DNA of 64,000 nucleotides, from the NCBI GenBank assembly GCA_020631735.1, contig CM036162.1:87803852-87867851 (forward strand), in the 5' to 3' direction. The notes beneath the pieces were generated by a model. The model ran no database searches. It saw only the letters and a program-made list of their open reading frames with translations, and was not told where the DNA came from. This DNA comes from Saccharum officinarum (lineage: Eukaryota; Streptophyta; Magnoliopsida; Poales; Poaceae). Numbering within the stretch: position 1 is the first letter of the stretch; every line of letters starts with the position of its first letter. The translations under genes and the position numbers were made by a program. This document shows, piece by piece, positions 36,797 to 48,704 of the stretch.

Positions 36797-37424
36797 AGAC
36801 AGGACACAGGAGGAGTGATGTGGGGATGGGGTTTAAGAGGGACGGGAGGGCGAGGAAGGAGACGAGACGAGACGAGACGAGGCGGGCCGGCGAGGAGCCC
36901 GGAGGCTTCTAGAATCGCGTAGTGCGCACGGGGCTGGCGTGTGGTGTGGGGCGTCGCGTGCGGCGCGGGCGCGGCAGGCGGCATGGTTGTGGTGCGCGTG
37001 TGGCTGCGGCGGGGGCGCCGTCGGATGGGCACCTCGACGGCGGGATGGAATCTGAGAGGTTGATCCGTTTTCTTTCAAGGCAGCGATGTCGTTGGGGACG
37101 GTTGAGCAAACAGTTGGGCCCGTCTGTCAGTGGCCACAGCGAATTTAAGGCTGGAAGTTTGTGGGCTGAATACGGCTTGAGCTTGTAGACGTCATAGCGG
37201 GCCTGTCCCGTGTGCTATCTGGGCTGCGTCACTCGAATTTGGTTCAGTTTGCACGCTACGGCTGGGCTCTTATGCGAATCTCCTTCCCCTCAAAAAAAAA
37301 AAAACGCGAATCTCCTCTCCGTGACCCAACAGGTTCTCGAGGACACAAGGATTTTGAGAGTTTCATCACCACGAGAAAAACACAGGTGTATTTTGACATT
37401 CCCCGACAATTGTAAAAGTTTGGC
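36797..37424. other. Hsp90C upstream region
   Basis: Contains the promoter-proximal GC-rich DNA, a short GACGA pentamer repeat near 36861-36880, and no other recognisable gene. The frames on both strands are GC-driven. Confidence 0.4.
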
Positions 37425-37710
37425 TGTGTTTAGTTCCCCTGGATGCAAAATACCAGCTATTTTTGAATGATGAAATGCAAAATACCAAAATTTTTATGGG
37501 TGTGTTTAGTTCTATAAAAAATGCCAAATTTTTCATGGGATAGGTGAGGGCTTTTTGACTTTTTTTTTTGCCTCTTGAGGCCAAAATCCAAAATAGAGAA
37601 TGAATACATTTTTGTCAAAAATTTTGCATGGTGTTTACTGTTTAGTTTCATTCTGCAAAATGCTGGGCCAAAACCCAAAAATTTTTGCGTGAAATGGGGA
37701 ACTAAACACA
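37425..37710. mobile_element. Tourist-like MITE with TGTGTTTAGTTCCCC ends
   Basis: Perfect 15-bp terminal inverted repeats, TGTGTTTAGTTCCCC at the left and GGGGAACTAAACACA at the right, 286 bp. A second internal GTGTTTAGTTC near 37502 suggests a nested or duplicated end. Non-coding. Confidence 0.7.
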
Positions 37711-39382
37711 TCATTTGTTTTGCTTCCTCATTGGTTGGCCTCCTTGTAGTGGTGCCCACCCGGGTTTAAGTTCTCGACTTGGCATGAGTGCTCACATTTT
37801 TCTTGATTTATTCTAGAATTTAACGGCGCGATGCTTTCAGTGGTAGGTGACGTCAACGTCGACAGCGAGACGCCTGTGATGACTTTGTGAATCTCGAAAT
37901 CTGTTGGCTCATTTCTTCGGAGGTGCTTATAAGGGTAGAGTTTATGTACGTGTGTTCATAAAGGTGAATGTGCGTGCGTGTTGTGGACGCCTAAGTTGTA
38001 CTGTATAAATATAAAAAAAAAACTACTGCAGAGGTGAATAAGGAAGAAGAGCAGATAATGCCTTCTCCATATCCTAATACATTTATTTTCTTGAATTTGC
38101 TGTAAAACGGATGTTATACGGATTGAGATGAAAAAAAAACATTTTAGGTTAGATGTCAGAAACGGTACCGAGTTGGGGGTGTCAGAACAAAAGCGAACTT
38201 AAATAGTTGGATAATGCATATTTACATGTACTTTTTTATGGTGACCATCATAAACTTGCTCCTTTTTAATAGAGACACTAAAAAATGCCTCATATCTAAC
38301 AATTACCAAGAAAAATAGTAGTTAGTGAAAGAAAAACTCGACACAAAATAATTATAAAAAATAAGAGAACATAACTGATTGTCTTCTTCGTTCGAATGTT
38401 CCAGAGCTAAAAATCCCATAAAAAACCAAGAAGGGAAAAGGGACACCTGCATACACCTAAGCCATTGAAGGCTTTGAATACCGTAAAAGTCAATTGTTAT
38501 AGTCAATGAGATCTAGTACCCATGAAAGAACATCGAGGGCAACAGTGTAGGATTACAATCGTTCCCTCTAAAATTATCAAATAGCCAGTACCAGAAAAAC
38601 TTGACACAAATGACCTACAACAAATAAGAGAACATCAAAGACCAAATTGATCGTCGCTGCCCACCGGAACTAGAAGATCGCACTAAAGCACCAACTAAGG
38701 AAAGATACGAAAACCCTAGCCATAAAGGCTCTGAAGAACGCGAAAGGCACTTGTCGATGGCAACGGCATCTAATACGCCCCCATAGAACATCGACCGGAG
38801 AAACACCACTTAGTGCAGATTTACAATCCTTCACCACCAAGATACAGGGTTGGAGAAATCAGACCTTGCCACATGACAGACCGAAAGAAGGGGGTTGAAA
38901 ATCACACCGAAAGCCAACCAACTGTCTACCTCGATAAAGACACCAACTGCCAAAGATCCAACATAACAAACCACCACTAGGCCTTCGTGGGCACTAGATC
39001 AGGCATTGTATAAAATTCATATACATGTTGTTTTAACTAATATAAAATCTAGTTTAATAATAAAAATCCACATTTTCTATGTTAAAAACAAATTTTCTAT
39101 GTATTCCTAATATTAAATTGGATTTTAGTATTTTTAAATGCATATTTGTTATAGAAAAATATTTGGATATTTTTGAAAAAATATATTTCTATAATTATTT
39201 TTATAAAGTCTAATTGATCTTCCTGGATTATCGCAAAAGTTGAATTCACCTCCTATGTTGCTGAGCCACGTGAGATGGCTGGCGTAGCGCCATGCCGCCA
39301 TGTCATCCAAGACCACTCTGAGAGGAAAATTGAACGATTTTACGGGAGTTAAAGAATATAAAATTATGAGTTTTCTAATTAA
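37711..39382. repeat. Gene-free stretch with an imperfect direct repeat
   Basis: Two related blocks, from about 38331 and from about 38594, share AAAAACTYGACACAAA, AATAAGAGAACAT and TGATYGTC in the same order. This looks like an old tandem duplication, about 263 bp apart. The element class is not clear and no gene is recognised. Confidence 0.45.
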
Positions 39383-42300
39383 TCTATATCTATACCTAAT
39401 AATACTAAAGAGGCAAAATTTTAGGCTATTTTTTCGTCCATCCATTTTTTAGTCCACCTCCCTCTAACTACCGGACAATGTAGAGTTTCTAAATATTTTT
39501 CTTCTGTCCAGACTTATATATATAACTCGTGCTTACATAAGTTAGAATAGCTATTGTCTAGCGTGACACGGAGTCTAATTCGAGCTCTTTCTAAATACTT
39601 CATGAGGATATTGGAATTAAAAATCAGATAAAAATACCGCTTCCGAAGCCAGCCGAAAACCGGACGCAACACAAATATAGAAAGAAAAGAAAATTAACTG
39701 GGCGAATGCTCAACCGAACGGAACTCCAATGTGAATAAAAAGATATGACGCAATAGAAGGCAAAATTTCTGGATTAAAATCTTTCATCCAGCTTAATCAC
39801 CGACACTCGTTCAGTTTTTTTTATTTTTCCTTCCTGATTCTTTTCTTTTTTTTCTGGAGTAAAGTCCTCCCTTCCATCTCTCGGTTTGCAGTTCCAAGGA
39901 CAAGGTCCTCCGCCATGGGATTGGACGGTGAATTGCATCTTCTGGACCACAAGTTCATCTGTCAAAGATTAAAGAAATGTCTATTTGTAATAAAAGCCCC
40001 TGCAATGCGCCAATACCATACACAGTATAGAGTACTCTAGGCTTGGGCATGTCGTGTACATACTACATGGGATAAGTTGGTATATCGTCCTTCCTCCCGA
40101 TGCTTAAATTAAAGGATAATAATAATTATAATAAAGAAAAGCTAATTCAACCCATTGAATATTTGGGTTTTTTCTTTATTCATTCATCATCACTGTGAAG
40201 TACCAGCTTGTCTCTCACAATTTTAATAATTCTTATAAGACTTCACACATAATCATTGATGTATGTTATAACAACAAGTAATAATATATTGTATAAATCT
40301 TTGAGCCACAAATCGTCCAGGTGGCCACATAACAATCTATAAATTCGTTGCAACGCACAGGTAAGTTTGTAGGATCTCTATGTAAGCCAAGAAAGTCCAG
40401 AGGGGGGGTGAATAGGCATGTCAAAAATTCTTCGAAACAAAACAGCAGGTCACACTGCTGAGGGCGGCACTGCCGGCCTAACGCAGTGGGTTAGGCCACA
40501 GTTCAAAATCTATCAAAAGATAAGCCTAACAACTAATTTTCTCAGGTTCCTGCAAGTGTTAGGATTACATAAAAGTAAATAACTCGCTGGAGAACCTGCA
40601 GCACAAGTAGATCAGGCTCCAACCCTATCTCAACCTCAACAACAACAAGATATAACTAGTAAACCAAGTAAGCACACGAAGACACAAGATTTATCCCGTG
40701 GTTCGGATGTCCCTACTCCACGTTGTTGAGGTATCCACTTAAGGATGAGCTCACCACTTAGGCTGGCTCTTTCCCTCTTCTCAAATCAAGAGACTTAACC
40801 CTCGATTTGAGAGTTTTCACTATATGAGATGATGGTTACAAACCTCCCTCGGCTGCCACAAGTGTTGGCAAGCTCAAGGGGAGACGCCTAGCCGGCTAGG
40901 AGCAAAGCTCCAAGAGTGACAAACTCAAGAACGCCGGCTAAACATGAACCAAATGCTCTCAAACTTTAGGAATCACCGGATCTAGCCTCCAATCGAAGTT
41001 TGTTGCAATTTCTTTCAAGTTTGGATGGTGGAAATCAAAGCTTAGCTTGGGAGATGGAGTGGACAACAATGGAGGGGGGGAGAGAGAGCTTTTGTTCCAG
41101 TTCTGGTTGATCTGAACGTTGGAGAGCCAAAGAGAGACGTTGGGGTTCAGTGGAAAAAGATATTTATATCTCCTTGGGGCCCAACGGCTATTATGGGCGG
41201 CACTGCCGCCCTGCCCATAACAGCAAGATTTGCAAACTGTTTCAATGGCTGTTATGGTAGGATATGAGGATGAACTGGTGAAGATGTGAGCACTTAGTTC
41301 ACACTTTGACAGTAGTCATTGAGTCCTCCTTGATAGTATGCCTTTTTTTCTATACTCAAATTTGAAATGTAAAAAGAATTTAAATCTCATTTGAGTCGGA
41401 AACCATCACCAAAAGTAATTGGGGTGTCCTCCTTGTCATAAGTCATCCTCCTTTCTTAAAGTACCTGCTTGTCATCTCACAAATCTCATTAGTCCTCTAA
41501 TTCGGTGGTCATCAACGCTAAAACCCACATAGGCTTGATTGCACTTACAAAGTTACGTATCCCATTGCAAAGCAGGAGCTTTTTCTCAGACCATCTACAA
41601 TTCCTTTTCGTTTTTCCCATCTCAGTCTTCTTCCAAGCCTATCCACACGCCCAACTCTCCACGCTCGCGCGGTTCGTCGGCAGCGCCCCCCACTCGCCTT
41701 CACATCGCGCTCCTCAAAGTCTGTTATGCCAACCCTGCACGCCACACCATGCCCACACCTTTTCAGCTTCGTGCCCTTGCCATGCAATTGCGCAAGGTTT
41801 CGGGCCTCGCCGGCTATGTGTGCGTTGGGACTTTGTAGGCCGCACCTGCTTCTCCGGGCTTGCGGACCCTGCACTACGCTGCATATTAGAGATAGCATAG
41901 TATGACCCTTTGCTGCACCTACCGCGTCTGCTCTGCGCCCCACCTCCACCCACCCTACCTCCACATGTGGTGGTCTCACATTTGACATGAGGAAGATGAT
42001 AGGGTGGAGAGAAAGAGAGAGAAAGGAAGTGGAGGATAGATGGGATAAAAAAGAGAGTAAATTTTGTCCGTAATCTTGTCGTATGTTTTCAATATAATGC
42101 AAAGGAAAAAATATTCCTAATTTTAGAACCTGCTGGCTATGTATTGTGTGTAGCAAAAATAACTAATAAAAAATATATCTTGTAGAACATTGGAACGCAC
42201 TAGCTTCTGTGGACAACGTGCTTATGTGGATGAATGAGCTCAGTCCAACTCAGCGCTACTGTGCACAAAGAGAGACAGATTTGTTATATGACTAAGAAAG

Positions 42301-42539
42301 ACAATGAACATTGAGCCACCGTCGATGAAGCTCCTAGCTCGTGCAATGGAGATTCACTCATGCACGATTATACTGGTGAAAATGGACGACTAACTAATGT
42401 GTCCTTTAAAATGCTTTAAAGGTGTCAACATATATTATCGTCGAAGGATTCAAAGATGACAAGCTTGAGGATTATAAAGGTGTTAACTACTTAAGAGTGA
42501 AAATAATGAAGCGTTGCGAAGCACGGACATTTTTGCTAG
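39383..42539 (+). mobile_element. Helitron-like element, boundaries tentative
   Basis: The left end TCTATATCTATACCTAATAA, preceded by A, resembles grass Helitron 5' ends. At the right, GCGTTGCGAAGCACGG can form a short hairpin about 11 nt before CTAG followed by T (42536-42540), the Helitron 3' arrangement. A second hairpin-like end (CGTTGCAACGCAC, near 40345) suggests an alternative, shorter element or nesting. No Rep/helicase is recognised. Confidence 0.4.
40384..41300. repeat. Dispersed grass repeat inside the Helitron-like region
   Basis: Starts near AGAGGGGGGGTGAATAGG and has the start-word pattern also seen near 8500. Contains ACACAAGATTTATCCCGTGG and other non-coding text. GGGCGGCACTGCCG-type palindromic words occur near both ends (40462 and 41198). 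Element class unknown. Confidence 0.35.
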
Positions 42540-44030
42540 TGAAGATAAATTGAACTAAGGCAATAGCTGAGAGAGATCATATGGACCTTTTCCTTTACTG
42601 ATTTCTCAGCAACACGCTCGCGCCACGCAGGCCCAGAAGGCCTGTGTATCCCAGCCCAGATAGGTTGTCCGGCCTGAGGCCGTTTTGCCTTTTGCAGCCG
42701 GCCGCTAGCACTGCGCCGTTCCGCTCCCGCCCGCTCGGGACCAGACACCGCTGCCTCAAACTTAAGCGGCCATGCGGACCCGTGCCGGCACGGGCACGGG
42801 CACGGGCACTGCCGCACGCCCGCCCGTGCACGCGCGCTAGCTGCCATGCTGAAAGTCGTGTGCGTGCCCGCGTCCCGTCAATTCGAATCAAAAACGAAAA
42901 ACAAAAAGGCTGCGCGCACCAGCAGGCTGCAGGACCTCGACCCGGCTCCTCCTCGTCCTCGTCCTCGTCCTCGTCCCTGTTCCGACTTCCGGACTCGGCG
43001 TGAGAGGCCTTGACGCCGCACGACTGGACTCTCCCTGACCTGCCCGGTTGCCGTTTGTACGCTGTGTGCATGAGCACTGGAGAACAGACATGAACCGATG
43101 AACGCCTGCCACAGACTTCACAGAGTGTCACTGTATTACAATCGCCGCCTTCGCCTTCCTAGGCAAGGCGTTCCACTTCATTTCAGACTTTCAGTGGTCG
43201 CCGACCGTTCCTGACAACGAACGAGGCCGTGCGCACATCATCGGAAAGTACAGAATCGGAGCGACACCGACACGGCGACACGAGCAGAGGACAAGCAAGG
43301 CCGGCACAGATCGGTGGCCACTTGTGGCTGCTCGTTCACGCTGGCGGCAGTCTGCAGTCGGCAGCGCCCGTGCGGCCACACCCACACGGGGTCAAAGATC
43401 TAGGAGGCCCCAGGGGGGGGGGGCGCAGAGAGGTGCTGGAGGGGAGCAGCCACTAGCCGATTCAAGACAAGCCGGCCCGCTGCCATGTGGGGTCACGCTC
43501 CGCGCCGACCCCACGTTCAGAGACTCGGGCAGAGGTGATCCGGGGGCCATGGGACGCTAACCCCTCGCCTGATCGCTCGCTCCCATTTTGTAATCCGGCC
43601 AGCACGAGTGCGCCACGCAGTTGGCGCCAGATCTTTGACCGACCGGGGAGCGCTGAGCGCCAGATCGCTGAAACAAACAAGTAAACAAGCAAACAAGCAT
43701 TAGGCCCTACTACGTATAAAAGATTATTACTGCTTACTAGGGGCCACGAATCTTGACTGTTACGTAACGTGGCCTCTCACCACCGCTTAGGTAACCTCAA
43801 ACTAAACCTCCCCCGATCAGCTTTATTAATCCGGCTCCCTCTCGATCTCGCTCACCACTAACCTCTCGATCTCGATCAGCGGATGTAAATGAGGCGATGA
43901 CGACAGTTTTGTTTAACTCCGTGTCGTGCAAGCAATTAATCGCAGATTCTTAGTGCAGATTAGCTTGTGCTCCGGATCTGTGGAGGAATCCGAGACCGCA
44001 GCTAGTGATCTCCCTGCATGCGACGACGCA
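42540..44030. other. No gene recognised, GC-rich simple repeats
   Basis: Short tandem repeats: GCACGG hexamers near 42788-42809 and CCTCGT hexamers near 42950-42975. These make long Arg- or Asp/Glu-rich frames without domains. A run of ten G lies at 43415-43424. Confidence 0.4.
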
Positions 44031-44158
44031 GCCCCGTTCATCCGGTTTATAATCCGCACTTTATAACTTATTTTTTCAGCCAAAACAGTGTTTTTCTCTC
44101 ACAACAAATCAGCCAACCGTGTTTTTCAGCCGGATTATCAGCACAGCCGAACATGGCC
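44031..44158. mobile_element. Small MITE, same family as 4827-4924
   Basis: Imperfect inverted ends (GCCCCGTTCATCC and GCCGAACATGGCC) around the family core ACAGTGTTTTTCTCTC with ACAACAAATCAGCCAACC. About 128 bp, non-coding. Confidence 0.55.
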
Positions 44159-44892
44159 GCAACCCCCAATATTTACTGCCCCCCATGACGGCAAGCTAGG
44201 CATGGACACAACACAAGGCTCGTGGATCTGAAGACATCGCACGCTGGACACCATATCTCACTAAGGTTCCAGTCTGCGACAATGCTACTGCCTCCCGACC
44301 ACATACATGCATGGAGCGCGGCAGATGTGCGTGCGTGTACGTACATGCACTGCATCGGCAGCAGACGTACGCCTCAATGCGAGCGAGGGACGGGCTCCAA
44401 GGCCGCGTCGGTCGGGCCGAGTGGCCGGCCGGACCGGAGCGCCGTGCGAGCGCCGGAGCCGGGGATCGGTTTCCACCGCCCCGCCCCGGCTGCTCGATCT
44501 CGGCTCGCGGCCTCACGTTTTGGCACCCTCCATGTGCTGCGCAGCCCAACCAGCGAGCGCGCGCGCGAGGACCACCGTGCTGTGTGTGTCTGCATCGGTG
44601 AGCGAGCGCGATCGACAAGCCGCGGATTAAGAAAAATGGAAAGGCACGACGCCACCAAGGACGGATTTGGTATTCTAGAGGGGCCGTGTCAGACGGGGAT
44701 TTGAATACGCAGCGCCTGGCTTTGACTAGAATTTGCGCCTCTGCCAAAGTGCCAAGTGCAGTTTGTTCAGCTTCAGCAAATCAGCAGCCTGCTGCTTCAG
44801 CCGAGCTGATCACTGTCACTGTGGGTTCAGTTCTTTCTGTAACTGCAAACCAGGGTGACTGTACCTGCCTGCCTGCTGGTGCTGCGGCCTCC
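44159..44892. other. Upstream region of the peptide gene
   Basis: No gene recognised. Overlapping GC-driven frames at 44200-44750 on both strands lack known domains. The last part is presumably promoter DNA for the GLV/RGF-like gene. Confidence 0.4.
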
Positions 44893-44899
44893 TTATAAA
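44893..44899 (+). promoter_or_regulatory. Probable TATA box of the peptide gene
   Basis: TTATAAAACCC lies about 135 bp upstream of the start codon at 45033, giving a plausible leader of roughly 105 nt. Confidence 0.55.
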
Positions 44900-45032
44900 A
44901 CCCTGCACCTGCCACCTAAACCTCTCCTTTTGCTTAAGTTTGATCCTGGTTCTGAATCCGCAGCAGCTCCTTGCAAGTTGCAAAGCCGCTGTGCGGAACA
45001 AGGGTGCGTTTGTGTGCTGCAGCAGCAGCAAG

Positions 45033-45526
45033 ATGAGGTGCGCAGGTGTTTTCCTGGCGCTTCTGCTCTCCCTGTCCGCGCTATCGTCTGCCTTTAGTGC
45101 CGAAGCACACAAGGTTAGTGGATCGAATCTTCCAGGAGCTTCAGTACATGGCACTAGTAGATGATACCAGTCAGTATCACCAGTGATAATACTTTTTTCT
45201 TTCTTTCTTTTTCTTCTGAAAAAATGCAGGAACGATTGGGCGACGCTGCGGTATTGTCAACCGCCGGTCGGAAATGGCTGAGAGGACGCAAGACAATGGC
45301 AGATGCCCGGAAGGATGAGGTGATGGAAGAAGGGAAGGGAGCCCAGAGCACAGGTGCAAACACTGCCCATGTCCATGGAGCGGAGAAAACTGTAGAGGTT
45401 ACCGTTGTCGGGTTGGGTGGCGAGAGTGCTGGGCGCAGGGGCGTCGGCAAGAGCAAATCTGCCGGCCTCGTGCCGTTCTCTGCCGATTACCGCACGCCGA
45501 GAACTCACCCACCAAGGAATAACTGA
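45033..45526 (+). CDS. GLV/RGF-type peptide precursor, intron-2-retained form
   Basis: Exons 45033-45113 and 45230-45526 give 125 residues. The first 68 residues are the same as in the fully spliced form. Reading on past the donor at 45354 stays open and ends exactly with ADYRTPRTHPPRNN and a TGA (45524-45526). The 13-residue DYRTPRTHPPRNN fits the RGF pattern D-Y-x-x-P-x-x-H-P-P-R-x-N closely. Arabidopsis RGF1, as I recall it, is DYSNPGHHPPRHN. A motif this specific, placed directly before the stop, is unlikely by chance. Whether this form or the spliced one dominates cannot be told from DNA. Confidence 0.75.
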
Positions 45527-46091
45527 AAGTAAAGCAGGCAAATACTTCTTCCTGGTTCTAGCCTCTGATAAACTGATCAACTAATCTCCTGCCAGTATTG
45601 CTCATGCATTGCGTAGTGAAGTGTAACTGCTGCCTTTCTGAATGTAGATCACCAGTAGGAATAGATGTATAGCATGGACACTGAGATTTGGATGATGTAC
45701 TGAAACATGTCGATTTCGTTGTTGCAGAAGGAGCAAATCAGGAAGCAGATGCACCTGCTGAAGCTGTACATGACTCGGTAAGTGCATTGCTCTCTTACTC
45801 CGGCGTTTCATGCATTTCTGCAGCACACATTTGGTTTACTACACCGTCTGCTAGCTGTGTTTACTTATGGCTGCAGCTGCAATTTGCTTCCAGGGTAAAA
45901 GGAGTAAGAAGGGCTCGGTAACCCATGCAACGTTCCAAGCATCAAGGCATGGCGCTGGCGGCACGGATTATGCATCGGCACCTGAGGTCCTCGGCATGGA
46001 CTACAACTACAACCTGAATCCTCGTCGCCACCGCCCGATCAACAACGACGCTCCACTGGGTCTGGGTGAGCTCTCCGCCAAGACACCCTAG
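45033..46091 (+). CDS. GLV/RGF/CLEL-type secreted peptide precursor, fully spliced form
   Basis: Exons 45033-45113, 45230-45353, 45728-45777 and 45894-46091 give 150 residues. The donors AAG|GTTAGT, CAG|GTGCAA and TCG|GTAAGT fit, as do the acceptors TGCAG, TTGCAG and TTCCAG. The phases are 0, 1 and 0. Residues 1-25 (MRCAGVFLALLLSLSALSS...) form a clear signal peptide. A basic/acidic variable propeptide follows. The C-terminal exon carries the Asp-Tyr motif MDYNYNLNPRRHRPINND, then 13 more residues ending SAKTP. An Asp-Tyr start, basic/Pro centre and Asn-rich end match the GLV/RGF/CLEL peptide family. Family knowledge: the Tyr is sulfated, the peptide is cut out by subtilases in the secretory path, and receptor kinases sense it in root meristem growth and gravitropism. 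The exact mature ends are inferred. The exon 1-2 sequence is shared with the intron-retained form. Confidence 0.75.
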
Positions 46092-48259
46092 GACTTCCGG
46101 CCCCTCCGCCTTGGGTAGCTCTGGGGGCATGAAGAAGCTGAATCTTGCATTGCTTCATACTAGATAGGAGTACATCTGACCACGGTAGCCATTAGCAGAT
46201 GGTGGTGATTAGCTTAGCTAGTTAGGAACACGCTCTCCACGCCACACGTATCCCGTGCTTGGTACTCATGGAACAATCTGAGTTCATTGTACTGGGCGAT
46301 TTTGGTTGTAATGTGCTTGGAGAGCATCTGTAAACTAGTCAGCAGCGTTTCTGAAGTTGAAGAGAATAGAGACTGGTGGAGAATTCAGGCCGCCTTTTCG
46401 GTGACAGGCTGTTGGACACTTTTCCGGGCCCAAAGAGACATGTCAATGTTTCGGCCCATCTTAACAGGAACTGCAAAGCCTCGGATGGCAGTATCTGAAG
46501 GGAAGAAACATTGATGTTTGTTTTGTGGTCTGAGATGCAGCTTCTACGGAAGATTACACTGTACTACAACATTTTTTTTTCCTTTGGCAGGTCTTGATAA
46601 ACTTATAGGATCATGCATGGTGTAGATCAGTGGGGTTTCATTTTAGGTTTCTCATAGAATGGTGTGTACGGAGAGAGAGGAGAGAGGTGCCTGACCATTT
46701 GGGCTTGGTGGAGAAGTCAACCATGGCGACGGTGTACAGCGAGGTGGTCCGACGACATGGCAGTGATGGCGTCCCGCGTCGGTGTAGCCCGGTGGTGGCG
46801 CTTCCCGTCGCTGGCAGCGCCTCTCTCTCTAGATCGGGTTAGGGATAGGGTCGGTGAGGAGACAGACGGCTCCAGTGAACATCGTGTATTGAGCCCATGG
46901 CCCCCACTCCCTCTTATATGGCACTGTGCGACGGGGGCCCACCAACCCTGTTGGGTTGGACGCCCCCGATCAGGGCGCAGATCAGGGCCCGAGTCGGCTG
47001 TTGGGCTTGACTCGGAGGAGATCAATTCTAACAGGTCTGACTCGAATATCCAAACAATTACACTACAGTACAATAAAATATACAGTAGCGAATTGATCTA
47101 ATATTTGCTAGACCCAGCATGGGCCTAGCTGTCCATAACCTTAACATACAAAATATTTGCTGAGCAAATTGTTATTTAAGTAATATAATGAAGATGGATT
47201 GTGGCAAAGGAACAATTGCATAAAGATAAACATCAACTCAAATTAAGAAGAACCTAGAGATTCTTATTTTTGGATGAGCTTATTAATTGGAGTGAAGGAC
47301 CATCTCTTTAGTATAATCTAAGCAAGGGGACTGTTCCGAGGTCAGGTTATGAGAAGACAGCTGACTAGGAAGATATCCTCCAGAGGCTCAATATCCAAAC
47401 ATGTGTGTAATATTTCTCGGCAAAAATGTGCTAAGGTGCCATGTACTCTTGACATTGTATACCTCTAAATATCCCGAGAGATGTCCATGCCGTTTTATGT
47501 TTTGATAAGTGGTCAGATTCTTTCTACGAGAGACGAAGCCGGATTTGTTTTCTTCAATTAAAAAAAGTTTGAATCAGATAAACATATGTCAAACTCACCA
47601 GGTTAACTTCTTCGATGTACTCCGTAGCTTTTCTTCCGGTGCTCAGATGTTTTTGGCTCCCGGAAGGAAGCTTCAGAGTCTCCGTGGTTCGTTTTCGTGG
47701 TCATGGCGGCCCTTGACAGTCAGCACCGCGCCACGGCATCATCCTCTGCAGTTGTCATCGTGATCCTACTGGCAGAGTGACAGGCACCATCGTAATCGTA
47801 GCAAGGCATCTGTTAGCTGCGGCGCTGCGTTCGGTCCGGGAATCGGGACCCGCCCCGGCGCCCAGTGGCTGCCGCCGTAGCGAAGCGGACCACGCGACCA
47901 TTTTGCACTTTATTAGGGCCCACGTTGGCGCCGGGATAAGGTGCTGCCTGCGTGACGTGGCCAATGATGACAACGATAGAGGCAGAGACACTGGGTGGGT
48001 GTCCATCGACGAGCGACGGGAGAGACACCTGTGGCTCCCCTCTTGGACTCGGCAGATGATACTGGCATACTGCACGCGGGCGATAGACGTCGTCGTCTTC
48101 CTCGGAAAGCTTCGGGTCCGAACGGCCGGACCCGAGCATCGCGCCGAACAGGAGCGCGGGACCGTGGGGAGCGCGGCTGCCAGGCAATTCCCGCTCCGCA
48201 GCGAGACGGAAATGACGGCCCATGGTGGGAAGCGACGACCCAGGTACGTAAGTTTCTCC
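46092..48259. other. Peptide-gene 3' flank and gene-free DNA
   Basis: About the first 400 bp are probably 3' UTR. The regions 46660-47050 and 47690-48240 are GC-richer with frames lacking known domains. They may be TE-derived. Confidence 0.35.
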
Positions 48260-48660
48260 CCCCCTTTTTTTTTTTCCTTTTTTCTTATTCTTCTCATTTC
48301 TTTTCTTTTTTTTCTTTTTCCTTTTATTTTTTCTTTTCATGCTTCATTTATTTTTAATTTTTATATTTTTGTTTTATGTGACTTTTATTATTCTTTTCAT
48401 TTTTATATTTTTTTCTTTCATTTTTTTTCCATTCTTCAATTTTTTATTTTCGTTTCATGTGATTTTTCTTTATTCTTTTCATGTGTATGTTTTTATTTAT
48501 TTATTTCTTTTGTGGTTTTACTATAATTAATTATTTTTTTGATTTATTTTAGTTTTATATTTTGTTCTTTTTTTGTTCTTCTTTCTTTTTCTTTTTCTCT
48601 TTTGTTTGTATGTTTTCTATAGATTTTTTATTTTTCTTTTCTATTTTACCCTAGCTAATT
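48260..48660. repeat. T-rich pyrimidine tract
   Basis: About 400 bp made mostly of T with C, in words like TTTTCTTTT and TTTTATTTTTC. It yields a spurious Phe-rich frame. It runs directly into the tandem repeat that follows. Confidence 0.8.
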
Positions 48661-48704
48661 AATTAATTTTTTATGTCTAATCTTTTATTTCTGTATTCAA
48701 TGAG

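Noticed and set aside
42595..43131. 178-codon minus-strand frame with an Asp/Glu repeat
   Set aside because: The acidic and Arg-rich runs come from hexamer repeats. No splice or domain support.
45527..45727. A second independent peptide gene starting after 45526
   Set aside because: No ATG followed by a hydrophobic signal segment is present before exon 3, so a shared first exon is the better model.
47777..48526. 249-codon plus-strand frame ending in a Phe-rich tail
   Set aside because: The tail is the T-rich tract and the head has no known domain.
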